This document shows positions 50,838-59,690 of a stretch of 64,000 bases of DNA, piece after piece. Below the pieces are notes generated by a model. It was given only the letters and a program-made list of their open reading frames with translations. It made no database searches and was not told the origin of the DNA. The stretch comes from Desulfovibrionaceae bacterium (GTDB taxonomy: Bacteria; Desulfobacterota; Desulfovibrionia; Desulfovibrionales; Desulfovibrionaceae). The first letter of the stretch is position 1; the number at the start of each line of letters is the position of its first letter. The stretch lies in NCBI GenBank assembly GCA_015709205.1, contig JACCQO010000017.1, positions 1 through 64,000 on the forward strand, written 5' to 3'. The position numbers were made by a program, and so were the translations under genes.

Positions 50838-52696
50838 CAGTCCGCCCTCCCCGCCCGGCCCTGCGCGGCGTCGCCGTTCGCGGGCCCTGGCGCGATGCCG
50901 GACGCCATGCCGGGAGCGGTCCCGGACGCGGCCCCGTCATCGGCCCCGTCATCGGCCAAATCGCGGATGGCCGCGGAATAGACCTCGGACAAGGACCGCA
51001 GATACTCGGGGTCCGTGGTCCCCTTCCAGGTGGTCACCTCCAGGAAGCGCTTGGGGATGCGCACTCGGGCCGGGTCGTAGCCCGTGCGGAACTTCAGGCT
51101 CCAGCGCTTCTTCTGCACGCCCAGGGCCGCTCGCTCCAGGTTGTCGGCGGCCTCGCGCAGCCCCAGGGAGGCCAGGGCCTCCTGCAGGGTCTCCTGCGGA
51201 TAGGCCCCGCGCGCGAACAGGCAGCCGACCATGCAGCACAGGGTCAGCCGCGCGCGCTCGTCCTCCACCAGAAAGCGCACGGCGCCCTCCACGTCGTGCT
51301 CGGCGTGCTCCTGGTCCCAGGCGTAGGCCCCGCAATCCAGGTGCGAATGGCGGAAGCCGTGGGACTGGGCCACGTAGAAAAGTTCGCCCGTGGCGTAGCC
51401 GGCCATCTCCTGGCCCAGCACGCAGGCGAAGTCCTCGCCGCCGTAGGCCTCGGCCGCGCGCAGCACGCCCTTGCCCAGCAGCCGGTAGAATTCGCCCGCG
51501 CCCGCGCCGAGCCTGCGCATGGCCGCGAGGTAGCCGTTCAGGTCGCCGAAGGCCAGAGGCACGCCGGTCTCGGCCTCGCCGATCAGCCCGCGCTGCATGG
51601 CCTCCGTGGCCCAGGCCAGGGCCACGCCCGCGCTCATCACGTCCAGGCCGACCTTCTCGGTCTCGTCCAGCAGCGCAAGCACGTCGCTGGCGTTGGTCAT
51701 GCCGAGCATGGTGCCCTGGGCATAGATGGATTCGTAGTCGTAGTTGACCTGGCGGTAGAGGTATTCGTGATCCTTGGCGAACTGCTGGCGCAGCAGGCCG
51801 ATGTGGATGCAGCCCACCGGGCAGCCCGCGCACGCGGTCTGGCGCAGCAGGAGCTGCTCGGCCAGGGTCTCGCCGGTCACGCCGTCGATGCCCTCGTCGC
51901 TGGTGGCCTGCAGGTTGCGCCAGGGCAGGGACTTGATCCTGTTCAGCGGGGCGAGGTTCGCCGGAGTGCCCAGGTCGTGGTACTTGCGCATCTTGTCCGT
52001 GGCCGTGACCGTGTCGAAGACGCGCTTGAAGAGCTTGGGATACTCGCGGCCCTCGGGCAGGGCGAAGTCCGCGTCGCCGACCACGGTGACGGCCTTGACG
52101 TTCTTGGCCCCGAGCACCGCGCCCGAGCCCAGGCGGCCGAAATGGCGGTAGGTGTCCACGTTGATGCAGGCGTAGGCCGCGCCGTTCTCGCCCGCCGGGC
52201 CGATGCGCAGGATCGAGCGGTGCCCGCTGGAGCCCGCGCCGCCCACGCGGCGCAGCAGCTTGCCCGTGGCGAACACGTCCTGGCCGCGCAGCCAGTGCAC
52301 GTCGGCCAGCTCGATGGAGCGCGAGCCCACGGTGAGGCTGGAAAGCACGCGCGCCTGGCCCGTGAGCACCAGGGCGTGGTAGCCGGAAAAGCGCAGGCAC
52401 AGCGCCAGCCGCCCGCCCGCGTGGGACTCGGCGTACTGCCCGTTGTACGGCGACTTGAAGCCGCAGACGCACTTGCTCATCAGCGGAAAGGCCCCGGTCA
52501 GCGGGCCCACGGCGAAGATGATCGGCTGCTCGGGCGCGTTCCAGGGCGCGGCCAGATCGCCGAAGCGCTCGAACAGCGCCGACGCCAGGCCCGAACCGCC
52601 CAGGATCTCGCCCACGGCCCCGAACTCCAGGGCCGTGCCCCGGCCCGTGGCCAGATCCACGCGCAACACGCGGAAGGTCTCGCTAGCGAGCCGCAT
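50837..52696 (-). CDS. Aldehyde:ferredoxin oxidoreductase (tungsten)
   Basis: Oxidises aldehydes to acids with ferredoxin as acceptor, cytosolic. The 619-residue protein has the AOR N-terminal fold (RVLRVDLATGRGTALEFG, GGSGLASALF). The cluster-binding CAGCPVGC is near residue 285 and a further Cys in LTLCCMVGC near 460. The tail from about 580 is Gly/Ala/Asp-rich. The start ATG 52696 overlaps the ferredoxin gene by 14 nt, so the ferredoxin-like protein is its probable electron partner. Substrate range is unknown. Confidence 0.93.
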   Translation of the reverse strand: MRLASETFRVLRVDLATGRGTALEFGAVGEILGGSGLASALFERFGDLAAPWNAPEQPIIFAVGPLTGAFPLMSKCVCGFKSPYNGQYAESHAGGRLALCLRFSGYHALVLTGQARVLSSLTVGSRSIELADVHWLRGQDVFATGKLLRRVGGAGSSGHRSILRIGPAGENGAAYACINVDTYRHFGRLGSGAVLGAKNVKAVTVVGDADFALPEGREYPKLFKRVFDTVTATDKMRKYHDLGTPANLAPLNRIKSLPWRNLQATSDEGIDGVTGETLAEQLLLRQTACAGCPVGCIHIGLLRQQFAKDHEYLYRQVNYDYESIYAQGTMLGMTNASDVLALLDETEKVGLDVMSAGVALAWATEAMQRGLIGEAETGVPLAFGDLNGYLAAMRRLGAGAGEFYRLLGKGVLRAAEAYGGEDFACVLGQEMAGYATGELFYVAQSHGFRHSHLDCGAYAWDQEHAEHDVEGAVRFLVEDERARLTLCCMVGCLFARGAYPQETLQEALASLGLREAADNLERAALGVQKKRWSLKFRTGYDPARVRIPKRFLEVTTWKGTTDPEYLRSLSEVYSAAIRDLADDGADDGAASGTAPGMASGIAPGPANGDAAQGRAGRAD

Positions 52697-53180
52697 CCGG
52701 GGCCTCCTCGTCGCGGCCGGAATTCGGGGAGTCGCTCCCGTCGCCCGCCGCGCCCAGTTCGCAGCGCGGGGTCGGCGCCGCGGCCTCGACCAGCTCCAGA
52801 CAGTTCTGCGGGCAAAAGGCCACGCAGCGGCCGCAGTGGATGCACACGTAGGGCGCGCCGTCGTCGCGGCCCAGATGGATGGCCCCCACCGGGCAGGCCT
52901 CGGCGCACTGGCCGCAACGGATGCACAGCTCGCGCCGGACCTTGACGCCGCCCCCCCTGCGCTGCGCCAACGCACCCGTGGGGCAGGCCCGCGCGCAGGC
53001 CGCCGGGTCGCAGGCCACGCACACGCGCGCCTCGAACCCCGTGGTCATGCCGCCCGAGGAGCGGATGGCGATGCCCGCGTTGGACCACGAGAGCTGCCCG
53101 TGCACCAGCCTGGCGCAGGCCAGGGAGCAGGAATAGCAGCCGATGCATTGTTCCATGCGGCTGGCGCGCAGAATCTTCAT
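52683..53180 (-). CDS. Polyferredoxin partner of the aldehyde oxidoreductase
   Basis: A 165-residue protein with 16 ordered Cys for four [4Fe-4S] clusters: CIGCYSCSLAC, CVACDPAACARACP, CIRCGQCAEACP and CIHCGRCVAFCP. It is related to HycB/DmsB-like electron-transfer subunits. A Pro/Ser/Asp-rich tail follows. The start is ATG 53180; a GTG six bases upstream (53186), closer to GGAG, is an alternative. It overlaps the AOR gene and probably carries its electrons onward. Confidence 0.92.
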   Translation of the reverse strand: MKILRASRMEQCIGCYSCSLACARLVHGQLSWSNAGIAIRSSGGMTTGFEARVCVACDPAACARACPTGALAQRRGGGVKVRRELCIRCGQCAEACPVGAIHLGRDDGAPYVCIHCGRCVAFCPQNCLELVEAAAPTPRCELGAAGDGSDSPNSGRDEEAPDAAR

Positions 53181-53213
53181 GGGCACGTATCTCCGAAACG
53201 GGCTGGGCGCGGC

Positions 53214-54581
53214 TCAGGCCCCGGCCTCGGCGATCCAGCGCCGGACCGGCTCCTCCACCAGGGCGCGGATTTCCGCAAGCCGCGCCTCGCTCTCGGCCTC
53301 GAAGCGCAGCACCAGCAACGGCTGGGTGTTGGAGGCGCGCACCAGTCCCCAGCCGTCGGGAAAGACCACGCGCACGCCGTCCACCGTGATGGTATCGTAT
53401 AGCGCCGAGAAATGGTCAACGGCCCGTCCAACCACTTCGAATTTATGTGCTTCTGGGCATGGCACATGGATTTCCGGCGTGCTGTGGGCCACCGGCCAAT
53501 GGGCCAGGAAGCCCGAAACCGGCCCCGGACGTTTGGAGACGATCTCCACGGTGCGTGCGGCCGCGTAGATGGCGTCGTCGAACCCATAGTAGCGGTCCGC
53601 GAAAAACATATGCCCGGAGAGCTCCCCCCCGAGCCTGGCCCCGGTCTCGATCATCCGCGCCTTGACCACGGAGTGCCCGGTCACGGACATCAGCGGATGC
53701 CCGCCCAGGCTCTCGATCTCGCGAAAGAGCCGCTGCGTGCACTTCACGTCGGCCAGGATCGTGGCCCCGGGCGACCCTTCCAGCACGTCGCGCGCGAAAA
53801 TGGCCAGCACCTCGTCGCCGTAGACCATGCGCCCCTTCTCGTCCACCACGCCGATGCGGTCCGCGTCGCCGTCCAGGGCCAGGCCCAGCTCCGCGCCCTC
53901 GCGCAGCACCGCGGCCTTGAGGTCCGCAAGATTGGCCTCGATGAGCGGGTCCGGATGGTGGTTGGGAAAATCGCCGTCCGGCTCGGTGTACAGCTCGACC
54001 ACCTCGGCCCCCAGCCGCCGCAGCAGTTCCGCGCAGATCAGCCCGCCCGCGCCGTTGCCGCCGTCGAGCACCACCTTCACCGGCCGCGCCGGGCAAAGCC
54101 GCGCCGCCAGGTCGTCCAGGTACGCGGGCACAATGTCGTGGTCGCAGACCACGCCCGCGCCCGTGGCGAACTCGCCCGAGGCCATCAGCGGGCACAACCC
54201 GTAGATTTCGTCCGTATGGATGGTTGTGGGCCCGGCCCAGACCTTGAACCCGTTGTACTGCGGCGGGTTGTGGCTGGCGGTGACCATCACCCCGGCCCGG
54301 CGCTGCAGCCGCTTGACCGCGAAGTACTGCACCGGCGTGGGCACCATGCCCAGGCGCACCACGTCCACGCCCGCCGCGGCCAGCCCGGCGGAGAGCCGCT
54401 CCTGGTACCCGGCCGAGGAATGGCGGCAGTCGTGCCCCACCACGGCGGAGTCGAAGCCGCGCGCGCGGAAGTACGTCCCGCAGGCGCGGCCGAAGACCTC
54501 CACCCACTCCGGGTCAAAATCCTTGTCCACCACGCCCCGAATGTCGTAGGCTCTGAATATGGTGGGATCGATGGGTTTCAT
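53214..54581 (-). CDS. Phosphomannomutase/phosphoglucomutase
   Basis: Interconverts hexose 6- and 1-phosphates, feeding manC and other sugar-nucleotide pathways. The 455-residue protein of the alpha-D-phosphohexomutase family has the phosphoserine loop TASHNPPQYNG (about 97), metal loop DGDADRIG (about 243), sugar-binding GELSGHMFF (about 326) and phosphate-binding RASNTQP (about 421). This set matches AlgC-type enzymes. ATG 54581 has GGAG 5 nt upstream. It lies 33 nt upstream of the ferredoxin gene and may lead that operon. Confidence 0.94.
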   Translation of the reverse strand: MKPIDPTIFRAYDIRGVVDKDFDPEWVEVFGRACGTYFRARGFDSAVVGHDCRHSSAGYQERLSAGLAAAGVDVVRLGMVPTPVQYFAVKRLQRRAGVMVTASHNPPQYNGFKVWAGPTTIHTDEIYGLCPLMASGEFATGAGVVCDHDIVPAYLDDLAARLCPARPVKVVLDGGNGAGGLICAELLRRLGAEVVELYTEPDGDFPNHHPDPLIEANLADLKAAVLREGAELGLALDGDADRIGVVDEKGRMVYGDEVLAIFARDVLEGSPGATILADVKCTQRLFREIESLGGHPLMSVTGHSVVKARMIETGARLGGELSGHMFFADRYYGFDDAIYAAARTVEIVSKRPGPVSGFLAHWPVAHSTPEIHVPCPEAHKFEVVGRAVDHFSALYDTITVDGVRVVFPDGWGLVRASNTQPLLVLRFEAESEARLAEIRALVEEPVRRWIAEAGA

Positions 54582-54726
54582 GCGTGCTCCGTTGGTCCGT
54601 ATCCGGCCGCGCACCGTGTCCCGGCTCCGTGCGCGCGCCTTGCGCCAGTCAGGTATCCTGTTTTGTCGAAAAGATAAACGCCCGTCGGCTTGACCTGTAC
54701 GGGCAAACCGCCTAACGAAGGCCATT

Positions 54727-55839
54727 ATGAATTGGGATTGGGACAAACTCCAGAAGCAGCGCAGGGGCGGCGGGGGCAGCTTCACCCCCCAGGGCCCCAG
54801 CCTGGACGATCTCGGCGAGAAATTCAAGAAATTCAGGAACATCAAGTTCCCGGCAGGCAAGTTCCTGCTGCTCGCCGTCGTCGCCCTTTGGCTCCTCTCC
54901 GGTATCTACATCGTGGAACCGGACGAGGCGGGCGTGGTCCTGCGCTTCGGCAAGTTCGACCGCATCACCGAGGCGGGTCCGCACTACCGCCTGCCCTTTC
55001 CGGTGGAATCCGTGCTCACCCCCAAGGTGACGCAGATCCAGCGGATGGAAATCGGTTTCCGCAGCACCCAGGGCCGCTCCGGCACCTTCCAGCAGGGACA
55101 GATGCGCATCGTGCCCGAGGAATCGCTCATGCTCACGGGCGATGAGAACATCATCGACGTGCAGTTCATCGTCCAGTACCGCATCAAGGACCCCGAGCAG
55201 TACCTCTTCAACGTCAGCGGCCAGGCCGACACGGTCAAGAGCGCCGCCGAGGCCGCCATGCGCGAGATCATCGGCGACAACCTGATCGATTCGGCCCTGA
55301 CCTCCGGCAAGCACGAAATCCAAAACGACACGCGCGAGCTGCTGCAACAGATCCTCGACGTCTACAAGGCCGGCATCCAGGTGGTCGCCGTCCAACTCCA
55401 GAACGTGCACCCGCCCAAGGAGGTTTCCGACGCCTTCAAGGACGTGGCCAGCGCCCGCGAGGACAAGAGCCGGATCACCAACGAGGCCGAGGCCTACCGC
55501 AACGACCTGCTGCCCAAGGCCCGAGGCGAGGCGGCCCAGTTCGTCAACCAGGCCGAGGGCTACAAGCAGTCCGTCATCCGCCGCGCGGAAGGCGACGCCG
55601 CGCGCTTCCTCTCCGTGCTCAAGGAATACGACAAGGCCAAGGACGTGACCCGCGAGCGCCTCTACCTCGAAACCATGGAGGAAATCCTCTCCAATCCGGA
55701 CGTGGAAAAAATCCTCCTTTCCGACAAGGTCGCGGGCAAGGCCCTGCCGCTGCTGCCCCTCAAGGGCGGCTCCGGCCTCGGCGCGGACGTGCTGGCCGCC
55801 CCCGCGCGCCCCGCGCCGTCCAAGGGAGGGATGAACTGA
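54727..55839 (+). CDS. hflK: HflK, membrane protease modulator subunit
   Basis: Half of the HflKC complex that encloses and controls the FtsH protease. The 370-residue protein has a short Gly-rich cytosolic N terminus, one helix (about 45-62) and an SPFH/band 7 domain (VEPDEAGVVLRFGKF onwards). A long Ala/Glu-rich coiled coil (about 240-310) follows, and it ends in a Gly/Ala/Pro-rich tail. Its stop overlaps the hflC start (TGATG), so the two subunits are made together. Confidence 0.96.
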   Translation: MNWDWDKLQKQRRGGGGSFTPQGPSLDDLGEKFKKFRNIKFPAGKFLLLAVVALWLLSGIYIVEPDEAGVVLRFGKFDRITEAGPHYRLPFPVESVLTPKVTQIQRMEIGFRSTQGRSGTFQQGQMRIVPEESLMLTGDENIIDVQFIVQYRIKDPEQYLFNVSGQADTVKSAAEAAMREIIGDNLIDSALTSGKHEIQNDTRELLQQILDVYKAGIQVVAVQLQNVHPPKEVSDAFKDVASAREDKSRITNEAEAYRNDLLPKARGEAAQFVNQAEGYKQSVIRRAEGDAARFLSVLKEYDKAKDVTRERLYLETMEEILSNPDVEKILLSDKVAGKALPLLPLKGGSGLGADVLAAPARPAPSKGGMN

Positions 55840-56687
55840 TGCAGAAAAAACTCATCCCCCTGGTCATCGTCCTGGTGCTGCTCATCGTCGGCGCAAGCCA
55901 GACCTTCTTCACCGTGCACCAAACCGAGAACGCCCTGGTCCTGCAGCTCGGCAAGCCCGTCGGCGAGGTCCGCCAGCCCGGCCTGCACTTCAAGCTGCCC
56001 TTCGTGCAGAACGTCATCTACTTCGACACGCGCATCCTGGTCTACGACGCGCAATCCGCGGAAATCCTCACCAGCGACAAGAAGACCCTGGTCGTGGACA
56101 ACTACTCCAAATGGCGCATCGTGGACCCGCTGAAGTTCTACCGCACCGTGCGCACCATCAACGGCGCCCAGGCCCGCCTGGACGACGTCATCTACTCCCA
56201 GATGCGCGTGGCCCTGGGCCGCCACTCGCTCACCGAGATCGTCTCCTCCAAGCGCTCCCAGATCATGGGCCTGATCACCAAGCGCTCCGCCGAACTCATC
56301 GGCGAATACGGCATCGACGTCATCGACGTACGCATCAAGCGCACCGACCTGCCGCCCGAAAACGCCCGCGCCATCTTCGGCCGCATGCGCGCCGAACGCG
56401 AACGTCAGGCCAAGCAGTACCGCTCCGAAGGCCAGGAGGAATCGGCCAAGATCAAGTCCCAGGCCGACCGCGACAAGGAGGTCATCCTCGCCGAGGCCAA
56501 CCGCCAGGCCCAGGTCATCCGCGGCGAAGGCGACGCCGAAGCCACGCGCATCTACGCCGAGGCCCTCAAGCAGTCGCCCGACTTCTACTCCTTCCAGCGC
56601 AGCCTCGAAGCCTACAAGAACAGCTTCCACGGCAAGACGCGCATCATCCTCACCCCGGACCTGCCGTTCCTCAAGCACATGCGCTGA
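55839..56687 (+). CDS. hflC: HflC, membrane protease modulator subunit
   Basis: A 282-residue partner of HflK. An N-terminal signal-anchor helix (LIPLVIVLVLLIVGASQTFF) precedes the SPFH domain (TENALVLQLGKPVGEVRQPGLHFK in short blocks). The characteristic DVRIKRTDLPPENARAIFGRMRAERE region lies near 165-190 and a coiled coil to about 240. Length and motif order match the family. A strong terminator follows, closing the hflKC operon. Confidence 0.96.
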   Translation: MQKKLIPLVIVLVLLIVGASQTFFTVHQTENALVLQLGKPVGEVRQPGLHFKLPFVQNVIYFDTRILVYDAQSAEILTSDKKTLVVDNYSKWRIVDPLKFYRTVRTINGAQARLDDVIYSQMRVALGRHSLTEIVSSKRSQIMGLITKRSAELIGEYGIDVIDVRIKRTDLPPENARAIFGRMRAERERQAKQYRSEGQEESAKIKSQADRDKEVILAEANRQAQVIRGEGDAEATRIYAEALKQSPDFYSFQRSLEAYKNSFHGKTRIILTPDLPFLKHMR

Positions 56688-56710
56688 GCCCGGCCCGACC
56701 CGCCACGAAA

Positions 56711-56741
56711 AGCCCCGCCACCCCGGCGGGGCTTTTTTTTT
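56711..56741 (+). terminator. Intrinsic terminator of hflKC
   Basis: AGCCCCGCC and GGCGGGGCT are perfect complements around a 5-nt loop, followed by nine T residues. Confidence 0.95.
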
Positions 56742-56779
56742 GCGCCCGCCACCTGGCGGAGCGGAGCCCCGCGCCCCGC

Positions 56780-56844
56780 TGGGACGCTGTCCCAGACCCT
56801 GCCAGGGCTCTGCCCTGGACCTGTTGGGAGGGATCATCCCCCCC
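56780..56844. repeat. REP-like cluster of three palindromes
   Basis: TGGGAC-GCT-GTCCCA, CCAGGG-N5-CCCTGG and GGGAGGGAT-C-ATCCCCCCC follow each other closely. Stacked hairpins of this composition are the pattern of repetitive extragenic palindromes. Only one copy lies in the window. Confidence 0.6.
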
Positions 56845-57133
56845 AGACCCCCGTTCGGGCCGGGCGCGCAAGGCGGTGCGCCGGTCCGGGCCTACTCCGA
56901 CGCACGCCAGCCTCACGCCCACCCCCCTTCTCCCCGCCTTCCTCGCCGAACGATCTTCGGCTCGGTCGCCGTTCACCGTGCCCAACAGGCCGCCCACGGA
57001 ATTTTGCCCATTCGGCGGCCCGCACCCGCTTGACCAAACCCCGCAATGACTGCACACTCATAGGATCGGTCACCGCCTGACCGAAACTTCCACCATATTT
57101 CCTTATAGATCCTTAATGAGGAGGACATTCGTC

Positions 57134-58276
57134 ATGAAATGGAGTTCATTCCTGGTCATCGCCCTGCTTGGTCTGATGTGCGCCGCCCCGGCGTCCGCGT
57201 CCGACGACACCATCCGCATCGGTGCCGTCTTCAGCGCCACCGGCCCAGCGTCCTTCCTAGGCGAGCCGGAAAAGAACACCGCGTCCATGGTGGAAGAGCA
57301 GATCAACGCCCAGGGCGGGCTATTGGGCAAGAAGCTGGAGATCGTCATCTACGACGACGAGACCGACGTGAACAAGTGCGTGCTCGCCGTGGACAAGCTG
57401 CTGAAAAAGGACCGCGTCGTGGCCGTGGTCGGGCCCACCGTCTCCGGCAACACCCTGGCCGTAAAGGACAAGTTCGCCCGCGCCAAGGTGCCCCTGGTCT
57501 CCTGCGCCGCGGCCGAAAAGATCGTCCGCCCGCTGGATCCCTGGGTCTTCAAGACGCCCCAGTCCGACCGCCACGCGGTTTCCCGCATCCTCAAGCACGC
57601 CGCGGCCCAGGGCTACAAGAGGATCGCCGCCCTCACCGTGTCCAACGGCTTCGGCCAGGCCGGGCGGGCCGTGCTCAAGGAGCTCGTGCCCGCCGCGGGC
57701 ATGGAGCTGGTTGCCGACGAGGTCTACGGGCCCAAGGACACGGACATGACCGCGCAGTTGACCAAGATCAAGGGCACCGCGCCCGACGCCATCGTCTGCT
57801 GGGGCACCAACCCCGGCCCGGCCGTGATCGCGCGCAACCGCGTGCAGCTCGGCCTGGACACTCCGCTGTACATGAGCCACGGCGTGGCCTCCAAGAAGTT
57901 CATCGAGCTGGCGGGCCCCTCGGCCGAAGGCATCCTGCTGCCCGCCGGGCGGCTCATCGTCGCCGGCCAGGTGGCCGACGACAACCCGCAAAAGCCCGTG
58001 CTCCTGAAATACATCGCCGACTACGAGGCCGCCTTCCAGGCCCCGGTATCGGCCTTCGGCGGCCACGGCTGGGACGCCGTGAACCTGGTCGTCGAGGCCA
58101 TCCGCCGCGGCAACTCGGCCGAGCCCGCCGACATCCGCGACAACCTGGAGAAGATCACCGGATTCCTGGGCACCGGCGGCGTGTTCAACTTCTCGCCCGA
58201 AGACCACAACGGCCTGGACGAATCCGCCTTCGAGATGGTCGTCATCGAGAACGGCGACTGGAAGATCGTGAAATAG
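57134..58276 (+). CDS. Branched-chain amino acid-type ABC binding protein, copy 1
   Basis: A 380-residue periplasmic receptor of the LivJ type I fold. A Sec signal (MKWSSFLVIALLGLMCAAPASA) precedes the mature protein. Family blocks are IRIGAVFSATGPASFLGEPEKN, YDDETDVNKCVLAVDKL and GHGWDAVNL. The ligand is unknown; such receptors bind amino acids, amides or aromatic acids. It is closely similar to the next gene, a tandem duplication. ATG 57134 follows GAGGAGG by about 9 nt. Confidence 0.93.
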   Translation: MKWSSFLVIALLGLMCAAPASASDDTIRIGAVFSATGPASFLGEPEKNTASMVEEQINAQGGLLGKKLEIVIYDDETDVNKCVLAVDKLLKKDRVVAVVGPTVSGNTLAVKDKFARAKVPLVSCAAAEKIVRPLDPWVFKTPQSDRHAVSRILKHAAAQGYKRIAALTVSNGFGQAGRAVLKELVPAAGMELVADEVYGPKDTDMTAQLTKIKGTAPDAIVCWGTNPGPAVIARNRVQLGLDTPLYMSHGVASKKFIELAGPSAEGILLPAGRLIVAGQVADDNPQKPVLLKYIADYEAAFQAPVSAFGGHGWDAVNLVVEAIRRGNSAEPADIRDNLEKITGFLGTGGVFNFSPEDHNGLDESAFEMVVIENGDWKIVK

Positions 58277-58501
58277 CGCCTGGACGGGACGGGCAGCGGC
58301 TCGCCGCGGCCCGTCCCCGTTGCGAGCGGCCCGGCTCCTGATCGGCCCCCCGGACCAGCCCCCGCAACCCGCGGTGGGCAAGCGCCCGAACCCGCGCCGC
58401 GCCTTGACAAAAGCATGTCGTTCTGAAACTCAATCGGGACACTGCAAACCACCCGGCCCGACGGCCGCGCGTCCGTCGGCTCATTCCGCGAGGCATCCAC
58501 C

Positions 58502-59665
58502 ATGACCATCCGCAGAATCCTTGTCGCCAGCGTCTTCCTGTGCGCCGCCGTCGCCTGCGCCGCGTTCGCCGCTTCGCCCGCCCGCGCGGGCGACACCATC
58601 CGCGTCGGTGCCATCTTCTCCGCCACCGGGCCCGCCTCCTTCCTGGGCGAGCCGGAAAAGAACACCGTGCAGATGGCCGTCGAACGCATCAACGAACAGG
58701 GCGGCGTGCTCGGCAAGAAGCTCGAGGTCGTGATCTACGACGACGAGACCGACGTGAACAAGTGCGTGCTCGCGCTGGACAAGCTGGCGCGCATGGAGCA
58801 CGTGGTCGCGGTCCTCGGCCCCACGGTCTCCGGCAACACCCTGGCCGTGGCCCCCAAGATCAGCCGCTACCACATTCCGATGATCTCCTGCGCCTCGTCG
58901 GAAAAGATCGTCACGCCCGTGAACCCCTGGGTCTTCAAGGTCGCGCCCTCGGACCGCTACGCCGCGTTGCGCATCCTGGAGCACATCAAGGCCGCAGGCG
59001 GCGGGAAGGTCGCCATTCTCACGGTCTCCAACGGCTACGGCCAGTCCGGCCGCGCCGTGCTCAAGGAGCAGGTTCCCACGGTCGGGCTGGAGCTCGTGGC
59101 CGACGAGATCTACGGCCCCACGGACACGGACATGACCGCGCAGCTGACCAAGATCAAGGGCGCGTCCCCGGACGCCATCGTCTGCTGGGGCACCAACCCG
59201 GGCCCGGCCGTGGTCGCGCGCAACCGCGTCCAACTCGGCATCGCCACCCCGCTGTACATGAGCCACGGCGTGGCCTCCAAGAAGTTCATCGAGCTGGCCG
59301 GAACCGCGGCCGAAGGCATTCTGCTGCCCGCCGGACGGTTGATCGTGGCCGACCAGGTCGCCGCCGACCACCCCCAGAAGCCCGTGGTCACCACCTACCG
59401 CGACCTCTACGAAAAGCGCTTCGGCTCCGCGGTCTCCACCTTCGGCGGCCACGGCTGGGACGCCGTGTACCTGTTGGCCAAGGCCATCGAGCAGGCCGGT
59501 TCCGACGATCCCAAGGCCATCCGCGACGCCCTGGAGAAGGTCACCGGCCTGGTGGGCACGGCGGGCACCTTCAACATGTCCGCCAAGGACCACAACGGCC
59601 TGGACCAGTCCGCCTTCGTGATGATCCGCATCGAAAACGGCGACTGGAAGATCATCGGCGACTAG
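58502..59665 (+). CDS. Branched-chain amino acid-type ABC binding protein, copy 2
   Basis: A 387-residue paralogue of the preceding gene, also with a Sec signal (VFLCAAVACAAFAASPARA). Long blocks are shared almost unchanged, such as IFSATGPASFLGEPEKNT, CWGTNPGPAV and LYMSHGVASKKFIELAG. Differences cluster in the region equivalent to residues 110-160, near the ligand cleft, so the two copies may prefer different ligands. A consensus TTGACA (58404) in the 225-bp gap hints at its own promoter. The permease genes follow after 25 nt. Confidence 0.93.
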   Translation: MTIRRILVASVFLCAAVACAAFAASPARAGDTIRVGAIFSATGPASFLGEPEKNTVQMAVERINEQGGVLGKKLEVVIYDDETDVNKCVLALDKLARMEHVVAVLGPTVSGNTLAVAPKISRYHIPMISCASSEKIVTPVNPWVFKVAPSDRYAALRILEHIKAAGGGKVAILTVSNGYGQSGRAVLKEQVPTVGLELVADEIYGPTDTDMTAQLTKIKGASPDAIVCWGTNPGPAVVARNRVQLGIATPLYMSHGVASKKFIELAGTAAEGILLPAGRLIVADQVAADHPQKPVVTTYRDLYEKRFGSAVSTFGGHGWDAVYLLAKAIEQAGSDDPKAIRDALEKVTGLVGTAGTFNMSAKDHNGLDQSAFVMIRIENGDWKIIGD

Positions 59666-59690
59666 GGCGCGAACCCCACGGTTGGACCAG

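Larger units (their letters stand above)
56688..57133. other. Intergenic stretch with terminator and palindrome cluster
   Basis: 446 bp without a credible gene. It holds the hflC terminator (56711-56741) and three consecutive palindromes (56780-56844). The last 60 bp before the next gene are AT-rich, with a TATAGA hexamer. Confidence 0.6.
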
